Assembly (NCBI GenBank): GCA_947629715.1
Contig: CANRET010000001.1
Coordinates: forward strand, 32,633 to 96,632
DNA length: 64,000 bases
Reading direction: 5' to 3'
Source of the DNA: an uncultured Akkermansia sp.
GTDB taxonomy: Bacteria; Verrucomicrobiota; Verrucomicrobiia; Verrucomicrobiales; Akkermansiaceae
Shown here: positions 45,817 through 54,900 of the stretch, piece by piece
Position numbering within the stretch: the stretch's first letter is position 1
Layout: every line of letters starts with the position of its first letter
Made by a program: the position numbers and the translations under genes
The notes under the pieces: generated by a model
The model's database searches: none
What the model was told of the DNA's origin: nothing
What the model saw: only the letters and a program-made list of their open reading frames with translations

Positions 45817-46809
45817 TTATTGGTCCTGTTTCGGCAGGAAGTACCCGCGCTGCTTGGCGGATATGGGAAGGTGGGCGAGTTCCATGACGTGCAGCATTTC
45901 TTCCCAGAGCTTGCGACGCTCGGCCAGCACGGACGTGCGCAGCAGGTAGCTGGGGTGATGCGTGACGATGACAGGCGCGCCACAGTAGGATAAGTTGCTC
46001 ATCTGCTGATAGGCGGAGAGCGGCAGCTCCCCCTGCCCGATGATGCCCCGAGCCGCTGTCACGCCGAGCGCAACGATCACCTTCGGTCGCACGTAACGCA
46101 CCTCGAACTCCAACACCGGCAGAGAAAGACGTATCTCCTCCGACGAGGGCGCGCGGTTGTTCGTGGTCTGTCGCGGCATTCTTGGACGGTATTTCACCAA
46201 GTGCGTGATATATACATCCTTGCAGGCAAGCCCCATGGCACGCAGCATTTCGTCCAATTTCACTCCGGCCTCGCCACAGAAAGGACGTCCCTCCCGCTCG
46301 TCGTAGTAATTGGGAGCATCGCCCACGAAAACAATGTCCGCATCCGAGGAACCCGTGCCCCACACCATCTTGTCACGCAGTGTGCCGAGTTCGCGCAGCG
46401 GTTTCCAACGCGTCAGCAATTGTTGGGCCTGAACCCATATATCCTCCCGCGTCCGTCCGCCGGGACGGAAAAAAACGGGCTGCTTTGTTTCGAGTTCCGG
46501 CTGAGTTTCCTCTTGCTCGTCCATCATCTCGTGCAGAGAAACTTTCGCCTCACCCGCGATCAGAACGGTCTCTGCGGACGTCGTCATCGCCGCATCCGGC
46601 GCAACGGACGGAACCTCGGGGACCTTGTTCACGCATGCGGTTGCAACGCCACCGCGTCGCGCAGCCAGCATCCATTCGCGCAGGATCGGACGGACGTCTT
46701 CCTCCAAAGCCAAACGCTTCTCGCCGCATGCAGCCAACCCGGTGAGATAGGATTTGACAAGGCCACGCATATCCCTCCGTCCTGCATCGCTGGCAACCAT
46801 CTGTTCCAC
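45817..46809 (-). CDS. Family 4-like uracil-DNA glycosylase lacking Fe-S ligands
   Basis: 330 aa. An N-terminal ~130 residues are unlike the family. The UDG core shows VFVGDAPNYYDEREGRPFCG (161-180; the usual motif is GE(A/G)PG), 'DEMLRAMGL', VYITHLVKYRPRMPR, and HHPSYLLR (284-291). The four Cys that hold the [4Fe-4S] cluster in family 4 are absent: the KCRP Cys is Tyr207, the later one is Ser229, and the N-terminal pair is missing. It may remove uracil from DNA or be a divergent DNA-binding relative. It could start at GTG 46809 or ATG 46800. Confidence 0.78.
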   Translation of the reverse strand: MEQMVASDAGRRDMRGLVKSYLTGLAACGEKRLALEEDVRPILREWMLAARRGGVATACVNKVPEVPSVAPDAAMTTSAETVLIAGEAKVSLHEMMDEQEETQPELETKQPVFFRPGGRTREDIWVQAQQLLTRWKPLRELGTLRDKMVWGTGSSDADIVFVGDAPNYYDEREGRPFCGEAGVKLDEMLRAMGLACKDVYITHLVKYRPRMPRQTTNNRAPSSEEIRLSLPVLEFEVRYVRPKVIVALGVTAARGIIGQGELPLSAYQQMSNLSYCGAPVIVTHHPSYLLRTSVLAERRKLWEEMLHVMELAHLPISAKQRGYFLPKQDQ

Positions 46810-46815
46810 GGGATC

Positions 46816-46844
46816 ATCCTAGCCTGTGGCACGTGTTTTGTCAA
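46816..46844 (-). promoter_or_regulatory. UDG-like gene promoter, leaderless geometry
   Basis: -35 TTGACA (46844-46839), 17 bp, -10 TAGGAT (46821-46816), 6 nt before the GTG at 46809 and 15 nt before the ATG at 46800. Confidence 0.65.
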
Positions 46845-46850
46845 GTGGCA

Positions 46851-47537
46851 TCACCAACCAAGCAGGCAACGCAGCGAGAGAAAAACTCCGCGTTCACGCC
46901 GCTGCGATGTGCGGATGATCTCGGCCTGCGGCAGAGTACGGACGAAGCGGGCGGAGGGATTCACCAGCACGGCGCGTTCACAAATGGAGAGCATGGGAAG
47001 ATCCGTCATACTGTCCGTGTAGCCCACCTGCGCATGAGTGATACCGCAAGCGGCCAGCCGCTCCACCTTAACGAGTCCGCGATTGTTGCCGGGAGGCGGG
47101 ATATGCGGCAGAAAAGGCACGCGCTCTCCCGGCACTTGAACCGGAGTGGCAATCGTCCGCGCAAAGCCCAATTGCTCCGCCAATATGCTCACCCACCACA
47201 TGGGGGAAGCTGAACACAGCACCGTTTCATCCCCTGCAGCGAGGTGTTGCTCCAACCGTTCGCGCAAAGGCGCATACAAGGCAGGCAGCAGTTCCTGTTG
47301 CACAAAGGCGAAACATTCCTGCTCCAGCTCGTCGCGTCGCATTCCCCAAGCATAGCAGAGGAAAAGGCGTTTCATGCCCTGCCCGCTCAGCAATCCGAGC
47401 ACGCGCAGCGCCAGTCCCGGCACAACCAGCAGCAAATACAATCGCCGCCACCCATGGCGCCTCAGCACCCAACGAGCGAAACGCAACTGGGAATCCCCCG
47501 CAAAAAGCGTACCATCCATGTCGAAAATTACCGTCAT
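46851..47537 (-). CDS. HAD-IB family phosphatase
   Basis: 228 aa. Motif I is IFDMDGTLFAGDS (nucleophile Asp6), motif II is LCSASP, and motif III/IV is GYTDSMTDLPML. The cap and size fit the SerB-like HAD-IB subfamily seen in bacterial phosphoserine or lysophosphatidate phosphatases. Substrate is unknown. A hydrophobic, basic stretch (about 30-50) may associate with membrane. It overlaps the rhomboid gene by 4 bp. Confidence 0.87.
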   Translation of the reverse strand: MTVIFDMDGTLFAGDSQLRFARWVLRRHGWRRLYLLLVVPGLALRVLGLLSGQGMKRLFLCYAWGMRRDELEQECFAFVQQELLPALYAPLRERLEQHLAAGDETVLCSASPMWWVSILAEQLGFARTIATPVQVPGERVPFLPHIPPPGNNRGLVKVERLAACGITHAQVGYTDSMTDLPMLSICERAVLVNPSARFVRTLPQAEIIRTSQRRERGVFLSLRCLLGW

Positions 47538-48283
47538 CCTTCTCCTCTTTTAAGCGCACGACTGCGCCAAATCCACATGATCACGGCCGACAAGATGATG
47601 CCGCCGAGGTGTCCGGCCTCACCGCCGGCATTACTGCCGTTAAAAGTAACGGTCAAAAAGGCAATGGTCAGGACCAGGAGCGCAAAGGTGCGCATGGTCA
47701 TGGCAATAGGGGGGAAAATGAGCTGCACCATGCTACGCGGATACAGAAAGGCCACCGCAACCAGCACACCGTAGATGCTTGCACTCGCGCCTACCATCGG
47801 AATGAGTTTCCAGAATTCCTGCGGACTCAGCCCTGCATAACTCAGCAGATCGCCCAACGGCGTGTACTGCTCCACGAACGACGCCTCCGGCACGTTCAAG
47901 ACCCCGACCCCGAAAAGCAGAGAGCTGAACAACGCTCCTGCCACGCCGCATGAGAGGTAGAAAATCAGATAGCGGCGGGCTCCCATAAAATACTCCACCG
48001 CGTAACCAAAAAAGTAAAGAGCCCACATATTAAACACGAGGTGCCACAGATTCGCGTGTAAAAATTGGTAGGTGATGAGCCGCCACAGCTGCCCCTCGCC
48101 AAAGCACGTGAACCACGAGTACGCCCCGCGCACGAAGAGCACGGGCTCTGATTCCGGGGACGTTGCACTGGCCACTCCGTAGAGCGCCGGAACCTCCACC
48201 ATGTTGTTAATCAGGAAGACAACGATATTGGAAATGATGAGTGCGGTCGTGATGCTCATGCCATCTCGATTTGCGTAAGACAT
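47534..48283 (-). CDS. Rhomboid family intramembrane serine protease
   Basis: 249 aa with six or seven membrane helices. The catalytic Ser167 is in GASASIYG and His225 in GEAGHLGG; HANLWHLVFNMWALY holds the helix-2 His/Asn motif. It cleaves substrates within the membrane. The start at 48283 (MSYANRDG) is chosen because longer in-frame starts lie in the mntR-like gene; MSITTA (48259) is an alternative. It is coupled to the HAD phosphatase by ATGA. Confidence 0.9.
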   Translation of the reverse strand: MSYANRDGMSITTALIISNIVVFLINNMVEVPALYGVASATSPESEPVLFVRGAYSWFTCFGEGQLWRLITYQFLHANLWHLVFNMWALYFFGYAVEYFMGARRYLIFYLSCGVAGALFSSLLFGVGVLNVPEASFVEQYTPLGDLLSYAGLSPQEFWKLIPMVGASASIYGVLVAVAFLYPRSMVQLIFPPIAMTMRTFALLVLTIAFLTVTFNGSNAGGEAGHLGGIILSAVIMWIWRSRALKRGEG

Positions 48284-48326
48284 ATTGATGAGATAACTCG
48301 TGGCGACAAATTGTTCAGGAATCGCT

Positions 48327-48707
48327 TTACCTGGGCAGGTGCTTGCTGAGCTGTTGAATTTCCTCCATGGTGAGGATATGCTCGATGAGGCATGCGGTTT
48401 CATTCGCGCGCTCGGCGCTCAGCCCTGCCACCTCCCGCATGAAACGGCGCAGGATGCGGTGCGCGCTGATCACACGATCAGCGTATTCCTCGCCTCTGGC
48501 AGTGAGCTCAATGGGCGAGTACTGCTGATAGCTCACGTAGCCCAGCTCAGACAAACGCCGCACAGCCACGGTGACGCTGGGCTTTTTGACATGCAAGCGC
48601 TTGGCGATATCATTTACGCGAGCTGCCCCTTTTTCACGACAAAGGAGACCGATGCATTCCAGATAGTCTTCTGCGCTGCGCGAGAGACGCGTTTCATCCT
48701 GTTTCAT
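48327..48707 (-). CDS. DtxR/MntR-family metal-dependent repressor
   Basis: 126 aa. The winged helix (DIAKRLHVKKPSVTVAVRRL) and dimerisation domain (SAHRILRRFMREVAGL, then 'ACLIEHIL') match MntR-type DtxR regulators, which use Mn(II) or Fe(II) as corepressor. Metal-site residues such as Glu/His in the C-terminal half are present (DYLECI, EHIL). It lacks the SH3-like domain of DtxR, as MntR does. It could control the metal transporters at 4-9 kb, but no operator was identified. It overlaps the upstream gene by ATGA. Confidence 0.87.
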   Translation of the reverse strand: MKQDETRLSRSAEDYLECIGLLCREKGAARVNDIAKRLHVKKPSVTVAVRRLSELGYVSYQQYSPIELTARGEEYADRVISAHRILRRFMREVAGLSAERANETACLIEHILTMEEIQQLSKHLPR

Positions 48708-49933
48708 AAGTGTCGATCAAGCGTGGTTACGCACTCCAAGTGCTTTGTTTGAGGAAAGAGGTCGAAGGGCTGCACCTCGACAAGGTCATATCCTGCCGCG
48801 CGGAAAGAAACCAGATCCCGCACCTGCGTAGCAGGATTGCAGGAGACATACACCACCCGAACCGGACCGTACGCGAAAAGCTGGTCCAAAAATTGTCTGT
48901 CGCAGCCCTTGCGAGGGGGGTCAATCACCACCACCGTTTCCCGAGCCGGAAAGTTGATCTGCGCGAAAATCGCCTCGGCGCTCGCCGCCAGGAACTCCGC
49001 GTGCGTGATGCCGTTGCTGACGGCATTCGCCCGTGCCCAATCAGCGCTGCTCTCGCTGACTTCCACCCCCACGACACGCTCGAAATGCTTGGAAAGCGTG
49101 ATTGCAAAGAGGCCGCTACCGCAATAGGCGTCCACCAGGAAGCGCGCTCCGCTGCCGACGGCCTGCTTGGCCACATAATCCGTGAAAGCCGGCAAAATGT
49201 AAGGATTGTTTTGGAAAAAATCGCCAGCCAAAAAGTTGAATATCAGCCCGTCCACATGTTCCGTGCATACCGCGTGCGGATTGGTAAGAACCTGCCCCTC
49301 GCTCACGCGCATCAGCAAGGTGGCCCCGCGTTTGTACTGCGCAGCAGTGCTTTGCACCTGACGACGCAGTGAAGGCAAGGCCGTATTGATGGAATCCATC
49401 GCGATGGGACACCGCTCAATATCGCACAGTTCGCTGCGGCTCCCTGCACGCAAAAAACCGATACTGCCCACTTTCTGCCCTTTCGGCTTGTGAAAATGCG
49501 GCGTGATTTTGGAGCGGTAGCCGTACAGCCGCTCGGAGGCGATGGGCGGTCGCACTTCTGTCTCAATCTCCGCGCGCAGACGCATCAAATCCGCCACCTG
49601 GCGGCGCTTCCACTCCAGCTGCTCTTCATAGCGCAAGTTTTGGTACTGGCATCCGCCGCAGATTCCAAACATCGGGCAGCGCGGATCCACGCGGCCAGGC
49701 GAAGCTTCCAACGTCTCCAGCAAATCTGCGCGAGAACAGTTGCTCTCATTACGGTAAATGCGCGCGCGCACTCTCTCCCCGGGCAACGCAAAGGGTACAA
49801 ACACAACCCATCCATCCACGCGACCCACGCCGTCACCTTCGTTGCTCAGCGCGTCAATGCGCAATTCCACCTCCTGATGGTAAGCGAAAGGCTGCGGCAC
49901 AAAGCCGCGCGGTGGAACATCCATCGACATCAC
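48704..49933 (-). CDS. RNA m5U methyltransferase of the TrmA/RlmD family
   Basis: 409 aa. An N-terminal TRAM domain (about 20-80, GDGVGRVDGWVVFVPFALPGE) precedes a Cys cluster (CPMFGICGGCQYQ plus a later Cys) that likely holds a [4Fe-4S] cluster. The SAM fold has VDAYCGSGLFAITL, IDPPRKGCD and YVSCNPAT with the catalytic Cys. It methylates uridine C5 in 23S rRNA (U1939 type, RlmD/RumA) or a related site; the exact base is unproven. Confidence 0.9.
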   Translation of the reverse strand: MMSMDVPPRGFVPQPFAYHQEVELRIDALSNEGDGVGRVDGWVVFVPFALPGERVRARIYRNESNCSRADLLETLEASPGRVDPRCPMFGICGGCQYQNLRYEEQLEWKRRQVADLMRLRAEIETEVRPPIASERLYGYRSKITPHFHKPKGQKVGSIGFLRAGSRSELCDIERCPIAMDSINTALPSLRRQVQSTAAQYKRGATLLMRVSEGQVLTNPHAVCTEHVDGLIFNFLAGDFFQNNPYILPAFTDYVAKQAVGSGARFLVDAYCGSGLFAITLSKHFERVVGVEVSESSADWARANAVSNGITHAEFLAASAEAIFAQINFPARETVVVIDPPRKGCDRQFLDQLFAYGPVRVVYVSCNPATQVRDLVSFRAAGYDLVEVQPFDLFPQTKHLECVTTLDRHL

Positions 49934-50310
49934 AATCCGGGGGTGAGTTTCCCATTGATATCCATGGGCAACAGCTTGGGCAAAGCAGGAGAACGCAATC
50001 CGTGCTGCTGCGCCGGATCAGGATCCGGAAGCAATTTCTCTTCCTTTCTCTCCCTCGGCGCAAAATCATGCTCTCGCGTCTCCTCCTCCACAACGGATTC
50101 GCTCTCCGGCAGGGACTCATGACGTGCTTCCTCTTCCGTGAGCAGTTTCATGGCAGCCTCCTGCTGCTCAGTCGAGGGCTGCACCACTTCCGACTGCGCC
50201 TCTTCTGTTTTCGCCAGCGTACTCGCAGCCAAATTCCTGCGCTTCATCCAAGAGCACGAACTTAAAAGCATCATCCCGACAAACACTGCCAGCGTCGCCA
50301 TCCGTTTCAT
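49930..50310 (-). CDS. Small acidic lipoprotein, unknown
   Basis: 126 aa. A lipoprotein signal ends in LLSSC (Cys19). The mature part is rich in Glu, Pro and Ala, probably disordered, and ends NGKLTPGL. It overlaps the methyltransferase gene by ATGA and heads the transcript lipoprotein-methyltransferase-mntR-like. Function unknown. Confidence 0.8.
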   Translation of the reverse strand: MKRMATLAVFVGMMLLSSCSWMKRRNLAASTLAKTEEAQSEVVQPSTEQQEAAMKLLTEEEARHESLPESESVVEEETREHDFAPRERKEEKLLPDPDPAQQHGLRSPALPKLLPMDINGKLTPGL

Positions 50311-50316
50311 GTCGGC

Positions 50317-50345
50317 ATCCTACCATGCTCGCCAACCGCTGGCAA
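50317..50345 (-). promoter_or_regulatory. Lipoprotein gene promoter, leaderless geometry
   Basis: -35 TTGCCA (50345-50340), 17 bp, -10 TAGGAT (50322-50317), 6 nt before the ATG at 50310. Confidence 0.6.
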
Positions 50346-50837
50346 GCACGAAATCCCGGACTCCAGAGCAACGCCTTGAAAAATGAGTTTGCTGTTTACG
50401 AATTGTTGTTTACTGAGAATGCGTTCGTTGCGAAGATTGATCCCGAAAGGCAGACGAATGCCGCCATGGGAGGGAGGCAACTTTGTTCGCATCGCAAACC
50501 ATCCTGCCATGGCGGTTTTTGCGTCCGGACAGAAATGCAACAGCCCGCCCATCCGTCCCAAGAAAAAGCGATTCCAACACGCAGTTGTCGGAGCGTAATA
50601 ATCATCAATCACTCCTAATTTACGAATTACAGCACGCCCGACGACCCCGTGGAAGGGCGCTCGCGTCAGTGGGCAGTAAGAGCGTATGGACAACGCGCAT
50701 GCGTTGCCCCGACAGGGTGAAAACGAACGACGGCTGTTTTGTCTATTGTACATGACAAAACTCATGGGAAACGGATTGAATGAGCCCGGAGAAAATTTAT
50801 TGGGACGCGTGTGAACGGCCCGTTGATTCGGAAGTCA
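50346..50837. other. Intergenic region, no gene supported
   Basis: About 490 bp between two divergent promoters. Several open frames cross it but none has a family match, a plausible start signal or consistent codon use. I see no RNA gene or repeat. Confidence 0.4.
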
Positions 50838-50866
50838 TTGACAGAACAGAGACGAACGGATAGAAT
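50838..50866 (+). promoter_or_regulatory. Promoter of the AEC transporter unit
   Basis: -35 TTGACA (50838-50843), 17 bp, -10 TAGAAT (50861-50866). The first ATG (50875) is 8 nt downstream. Confidence 0.75.
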
Positions 50867-50874
50867 GGGCGCGT

Positions 50875-50910
50875 ATGAAGCGTACCACAGAGCGCACGTG
50901 TCTGAGTTAA
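50875..50910 (+). CDS. Possible leader peptide upstream of the AEC transporter
   Basis: An 11-codon ORF (MKRTTERTCLS) whose ATG sits where first genes in this window normally start, 8 nt after a strong -10 box. The transporter ATG follows 22 bp after its stop and has its own GGGAGG ribosome site. The peptide has several Arg and Thr codons, so it could be a translational regulator, or it could be chance. Confidence 0.35.
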   Translation: MKRTTERTCLS

Positions 50911-50932
50911 ACGGACGGGAGGAAGATGCTTT

Positions 50933-51916
50933 ATGTTAAGCGTTGTTACACAAGCTCTTATATCCACAGTCCCCGTTTACGTATTTTTTGCGATCGGTTT
51001 TTGGTTGCGCAGCAAAGGAGCTCTCAAAGCGGAAGAGGACAAACCGGTGATGCAGCTGGCAATGGATGTGGCCTACCCATGCCTTATCTTCTACAATATC
51101 ATGCGCTACATGGTGGTAGAACCCCATACCGGCATAGCGGGCGTCGGGTTTACACTGCGAGCCGCCGGCTGCGGCTTTGCAGAGATGCTGCTGGGGGTGA
51201 TTGCAGCGTGGCTGGTAGCGCGCATGCTTCGCTTGCGCATCGGAAATGGCTTGCGGACCTTCACTCTGACGGCAGGAATGCAAAATTATGCGTTTTTTGT
51301 CATTCCGATTGTACAAATGCTCTTCAGCGGACGCAATGACCCCACGCTCGGCGTACTTTTCATTCACAACGTGGGATGCGAGATATTTGTGTGGAGCTTT
51401 GGAGTAGCGCTCATGCGGGGCAGTATGCGGGACATGGATATCGGGATTTTCATGCGCGGACCGTTGTTGGCAGTCGGGGTGTCTCTGCTCCTGGTGTGGA
51501 GCGGACTTGGCGAATACGCAGCGCAGCCGCCGATTATGAAAGCCGCAGAAATGACGGGAGCCGTCGCCACGCCGGTGAGTCTCATTATGTTCGGCTGTTT
51601 CATGAGAGACATGCTGGTGCAATTCAAATGGCAACCGCGCATGCTCGTCAGCGGGCTGATTGCAAGACTGGGGATAGCGCCTTTGCTCATTCTCCTGCTG
51701 GCATACGCTCTGCCGGTAGAGGAGGAAATCAAACGCATCATGGTCATACAAAGCGCCATACCGAGCGGCGTCATACCCGTGCTGCTTGCAAGACGCTACG
51801 GCGGACAGCCGGGCGTGGGCACCCAGATTCTGCTGTCCACCACACTGTGCTCTTTCTTCACCCTGCCGCTGTGGCTGGCCATCGGAGGAACTTTGGCGGC
51901 GCCTATCCTGCCCTGA
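50933..51916 (+). CDS. AEC (auxin efflux carrier) family transporter
   Basis: 327 aa with about ten membrane helices in the 5+5 AEC layout (helix 1 'STVPVYVFFAIGFWLRSKG', last helices 'IPSGVIPVLLARRYGG' and 'TTLCSFFTLPLWLAI'). Family members move carboxylates or other small metabolites such as malate; substrate is unknown here. The ATG at 50933 is preferred, with GGGAGG upstream; an out-of-frame ATG at 50926 is not used. It converges on the PutA-like gene. Confidence 0.85.
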   Translation: MLSVVTQALISTVPVYVFFAIGFWLRSKGALKAEEDKPVMQLAMDVAYPCLIFYNIMRYMVVEPHTGIAGVGFTLRAAGCGFAEMLLGVIAAWLVARMLRLRIGNGLRTFTLTAGMQNYAFFVIPIVQMLFSGRNDPTLGVLFIHNVGCEIFVWSFGVALMRGSMRDMDIGIFMRGPLLAVGVSLLLVWSGLGEYAAQPPIMKAAEMTGAVATPVSLIMFGCFMRDMLVQFKWQPRMLVSGLIARLGIAPLLILLLAYALPVEEEIKRIMVIQSAIPSGVIPVLLARRYGGQPGVGTQILLSTTLCSFFTLPLWLAIGGTLAAPILP

Positions 51917-51928
51917 ATCATCAAGCGC

Positions 51929-54900
51929 TCATTCTTGAGGGATGTGCCCGATGGGACGCATCACCACGCGCTCTTCCATGTAGCGCATAAGCTCCAACCG
52001 CCCATTGGCAACCACGGGGGAAACGTCTATGCGCAGTCCGCAGGCAGCCGCTTGCGCCACGGTCTCATCCCCCGCCCCCGGAGCGCGTAAAACGATTCCT
52101 TGCGACGCCAATGCGCCGAAGTTCGCTTCAAAGTCAGTCCGTCTAGCGCAGGTGAGCGGCGTCCCGTACTGCTCGCAAAAAAGAGTGATCCAATTCCTCG
52201 GTTCCGCGAGGCTCAGCGAGATGCGACTGCGCGTCTGCATAGCCGCCATCAGCATGATGGCCAAATCCTCATCGCTCATCTTTTTCTCCACGCGCAGACA
52301 AAGATGCTCCGGCCTGTACGAAACCGTGGCTTGAATGCCGTCGGCAGGCGCGAGCTTATGCTCTTTGCCAAACTCATGCTCCCACCAGTACGAGATGGAG
52401 TCAGCAGCGGCGGAAAGCCGCATCGCCGCCTCCACATTCGATGAAGTCGGCAAGATGTCCTTAGGATCAAACTCCAAATTCCGTCGTGCGCTGCGCAGAG
52501 CAGGACGCTCATGCTCCACCCAGCGGCAAAGAGCCGCAACTCCGCTCGCCAACCCACGCATCGGTCCAACCGCGCCCTGCTGCGTCGTCTTCCACATCGG
52601 CTCGGGGAACACCCCGCAGCGCACAGCAGGGCAACAATTCACGCACACGCGACGACAGTCCGTCTCACGCATCCACGTGGCAATCTCATCTTCATCCTGC
52701 GAGTAAATGACGGCCCGACTCCCCTGCGAAATGCGCATCTGCGCCTCCGCCGCCTCATGAACGTTCTCCACGCACACGATGCCAAGCAGAGGCAGATGCT
52801 GTCCGTAACGCACAAAGTCGCCCCGGGGCTGCACATCTGAGCACAGACCGGGACTCCACAGCTGCGAAGCAGAGCTCTCCGCACGGGGAGTCACCCACCA
52901 CTCAACGCCGCTTCCTTCGCCGGCAAGCAGTCTGCGCTCTCCTTCTCCAAGCGGCGAGGATATCGGGCCGAGAGCCGCTCCTTCCAACCAAGTGGGACGC
53001 GGTTCTTGAGACTCCACGATATCTTGAATGGCGGCACAAAACGCCGGATCTTTGCACAAGGAAACATGAACGAAAACGATATGCGGACATGAGGAGCCCT
53101 GGCCGGAACGACTGAAGGAGGATGAAGCCACTTCACGCACAGCGGCTGCCCAGTCGCAGCTCTCGGACAAGTACACGCTCGGGCCGTGCGCCGGAGTCGC
53201 CAGCACGGTCGCGCCGGGGTTTGCCTGCACTATACGCTTTGCCTGCTCAGCGGACGCGGAGCAAATCACAGCATCCACACGCTTGTCACTCATCAGGCGC
53301 TGTCCTATCTCATAGTCCGCGCACGGAAGCGAAATAACCGGAATCCCTGCATCATTCAAGAGTTCAGACAAGCGGGAAGCCAGCAGTACAGAGTAGGAAG
53401 CCGGCTTGTAGAGGATGGCGTTACCGCCCATCCAAGCAGCGGCAATGCCCTCTGCGGCGTCAAACAAGGGGCGCGCCGCCCCCACTGATACGACCGCCAC
53501 ACCCAAGGGCTGCGCCTCAGCCCCATCCTGAAGCCCGCGCCACACTTCGTCCTGAGTAGCAACACAGCGCAGCGCATCCTGAGCGTCGCGCAGCTCCGCC
53601 GCCGCGTCTGCCACTGTACACCCCGCATCCCGCACTAACACTCCGACAAACTCCGCCCGACGCTTTTTCAGCTCCCGCGCCGCCCGACGCAATGTCGCTG
53701 CCCTCTCTTCCATGCTCGGCCCCTGTTCGCGCGCCAGCTTCTGCGCGTACGCCAGCGCCTGATCCACGGCGGCATAGTCTGCGCTGTCGTACCGGTAATC
53801 CTCCAGACCCTGCACAATGAGCGAACGGTGAATGCAGGTGAGAGGCGTGCACACATTCTTTCCTCCCAACCGAAGCGGTATGGGTTGCTGAGGGCGCTCT
53901 TTTTCCTCCCGTGCGGCAGCGTAGTATGAATCCACTTCGGCACGCTCAATGAGATCCTCGAGACTGCCCGGCTCCCAGACGTCCGTCTCGTGCGGCTTCC
54001 CCTGCGCTTTCTCTCGCTTGCTGTGCGCCGCCATGATCGGCTTTGCCTTCGCCGACCAATCGATGGTCTCGCTCTCCGCCGCACCGCAGCCGATCAAGTA
54101 GCTCCCCGGACGAGACAGTTCGTGCAGGGTACGCATCAGGTAACGCTCAAAGGCGCTTGCCTCGCTTTCCTCGGCAGCTACCCCCGCTACCAAATCCACG
54201 GCGCAACCCAACTCAGCCAACACGCGTCCCGTGTGATTTCCCAGCCCGTACACCAGCGACACGGGCGGCATCCCTTTCCGTCCGCTCCGCGCCCACAACA
54301 GCACGGCATAACACAGATGCATCACTTCCAGAGTCCCTACCACCGGCGTGATCGCTCGCTCCGAACACGCTACGGCCGCCTCCAGTAGCGTGACGAAGTT
54401 CATATCCGTCTCGCTCTTCTCCTCACAAAGCTGATCCTGCGTTCCATATTTCGCGCTGCACGTGCGCTGCTCATCCAGGTAATCCCCCTTCACCAGGAGG
54501 ATCCGCAAAGGCGTCGCCCCGCGCAAACTACGCGTCTCCGCCCAATCCGCAATCTCACGCAGACAGGTCAAACTCGTTCTCAAATACGCCGGCAGCTCTA
54601 TGCTCGCCTCCGCTCCATCCATCTCCGGCGAGGACAACACTCGTTTGAGCGCATGGATAACAATCTCCATGGTATCGCTGCAATGCGTCTTGACAACGAT
54701 GGGACGCCCGCCAACCTCACGGGCTGCCGTAAATAAACGTTGCAGTTTTTCCGTCAAACGCCGGACGCTGTATTCCGGGGAAGAGGGAGACATCTCGGGA
54801 CAGAGCCGGTGCGCCTCCACGACAATACCGACTCCCGCCTGTTTGGAGAGGATGGCATGCAGGTTTCTCTCGTAACGCTCCGCCCCTTTGCAACCGAATA

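Noticed and set aside
50307-50765. 152-codon minus-strand frame in the intergenic gap
   Set aside because: It would overlap the lipoprotein gene start and its promoter, has no recognisable motif and no start signal.
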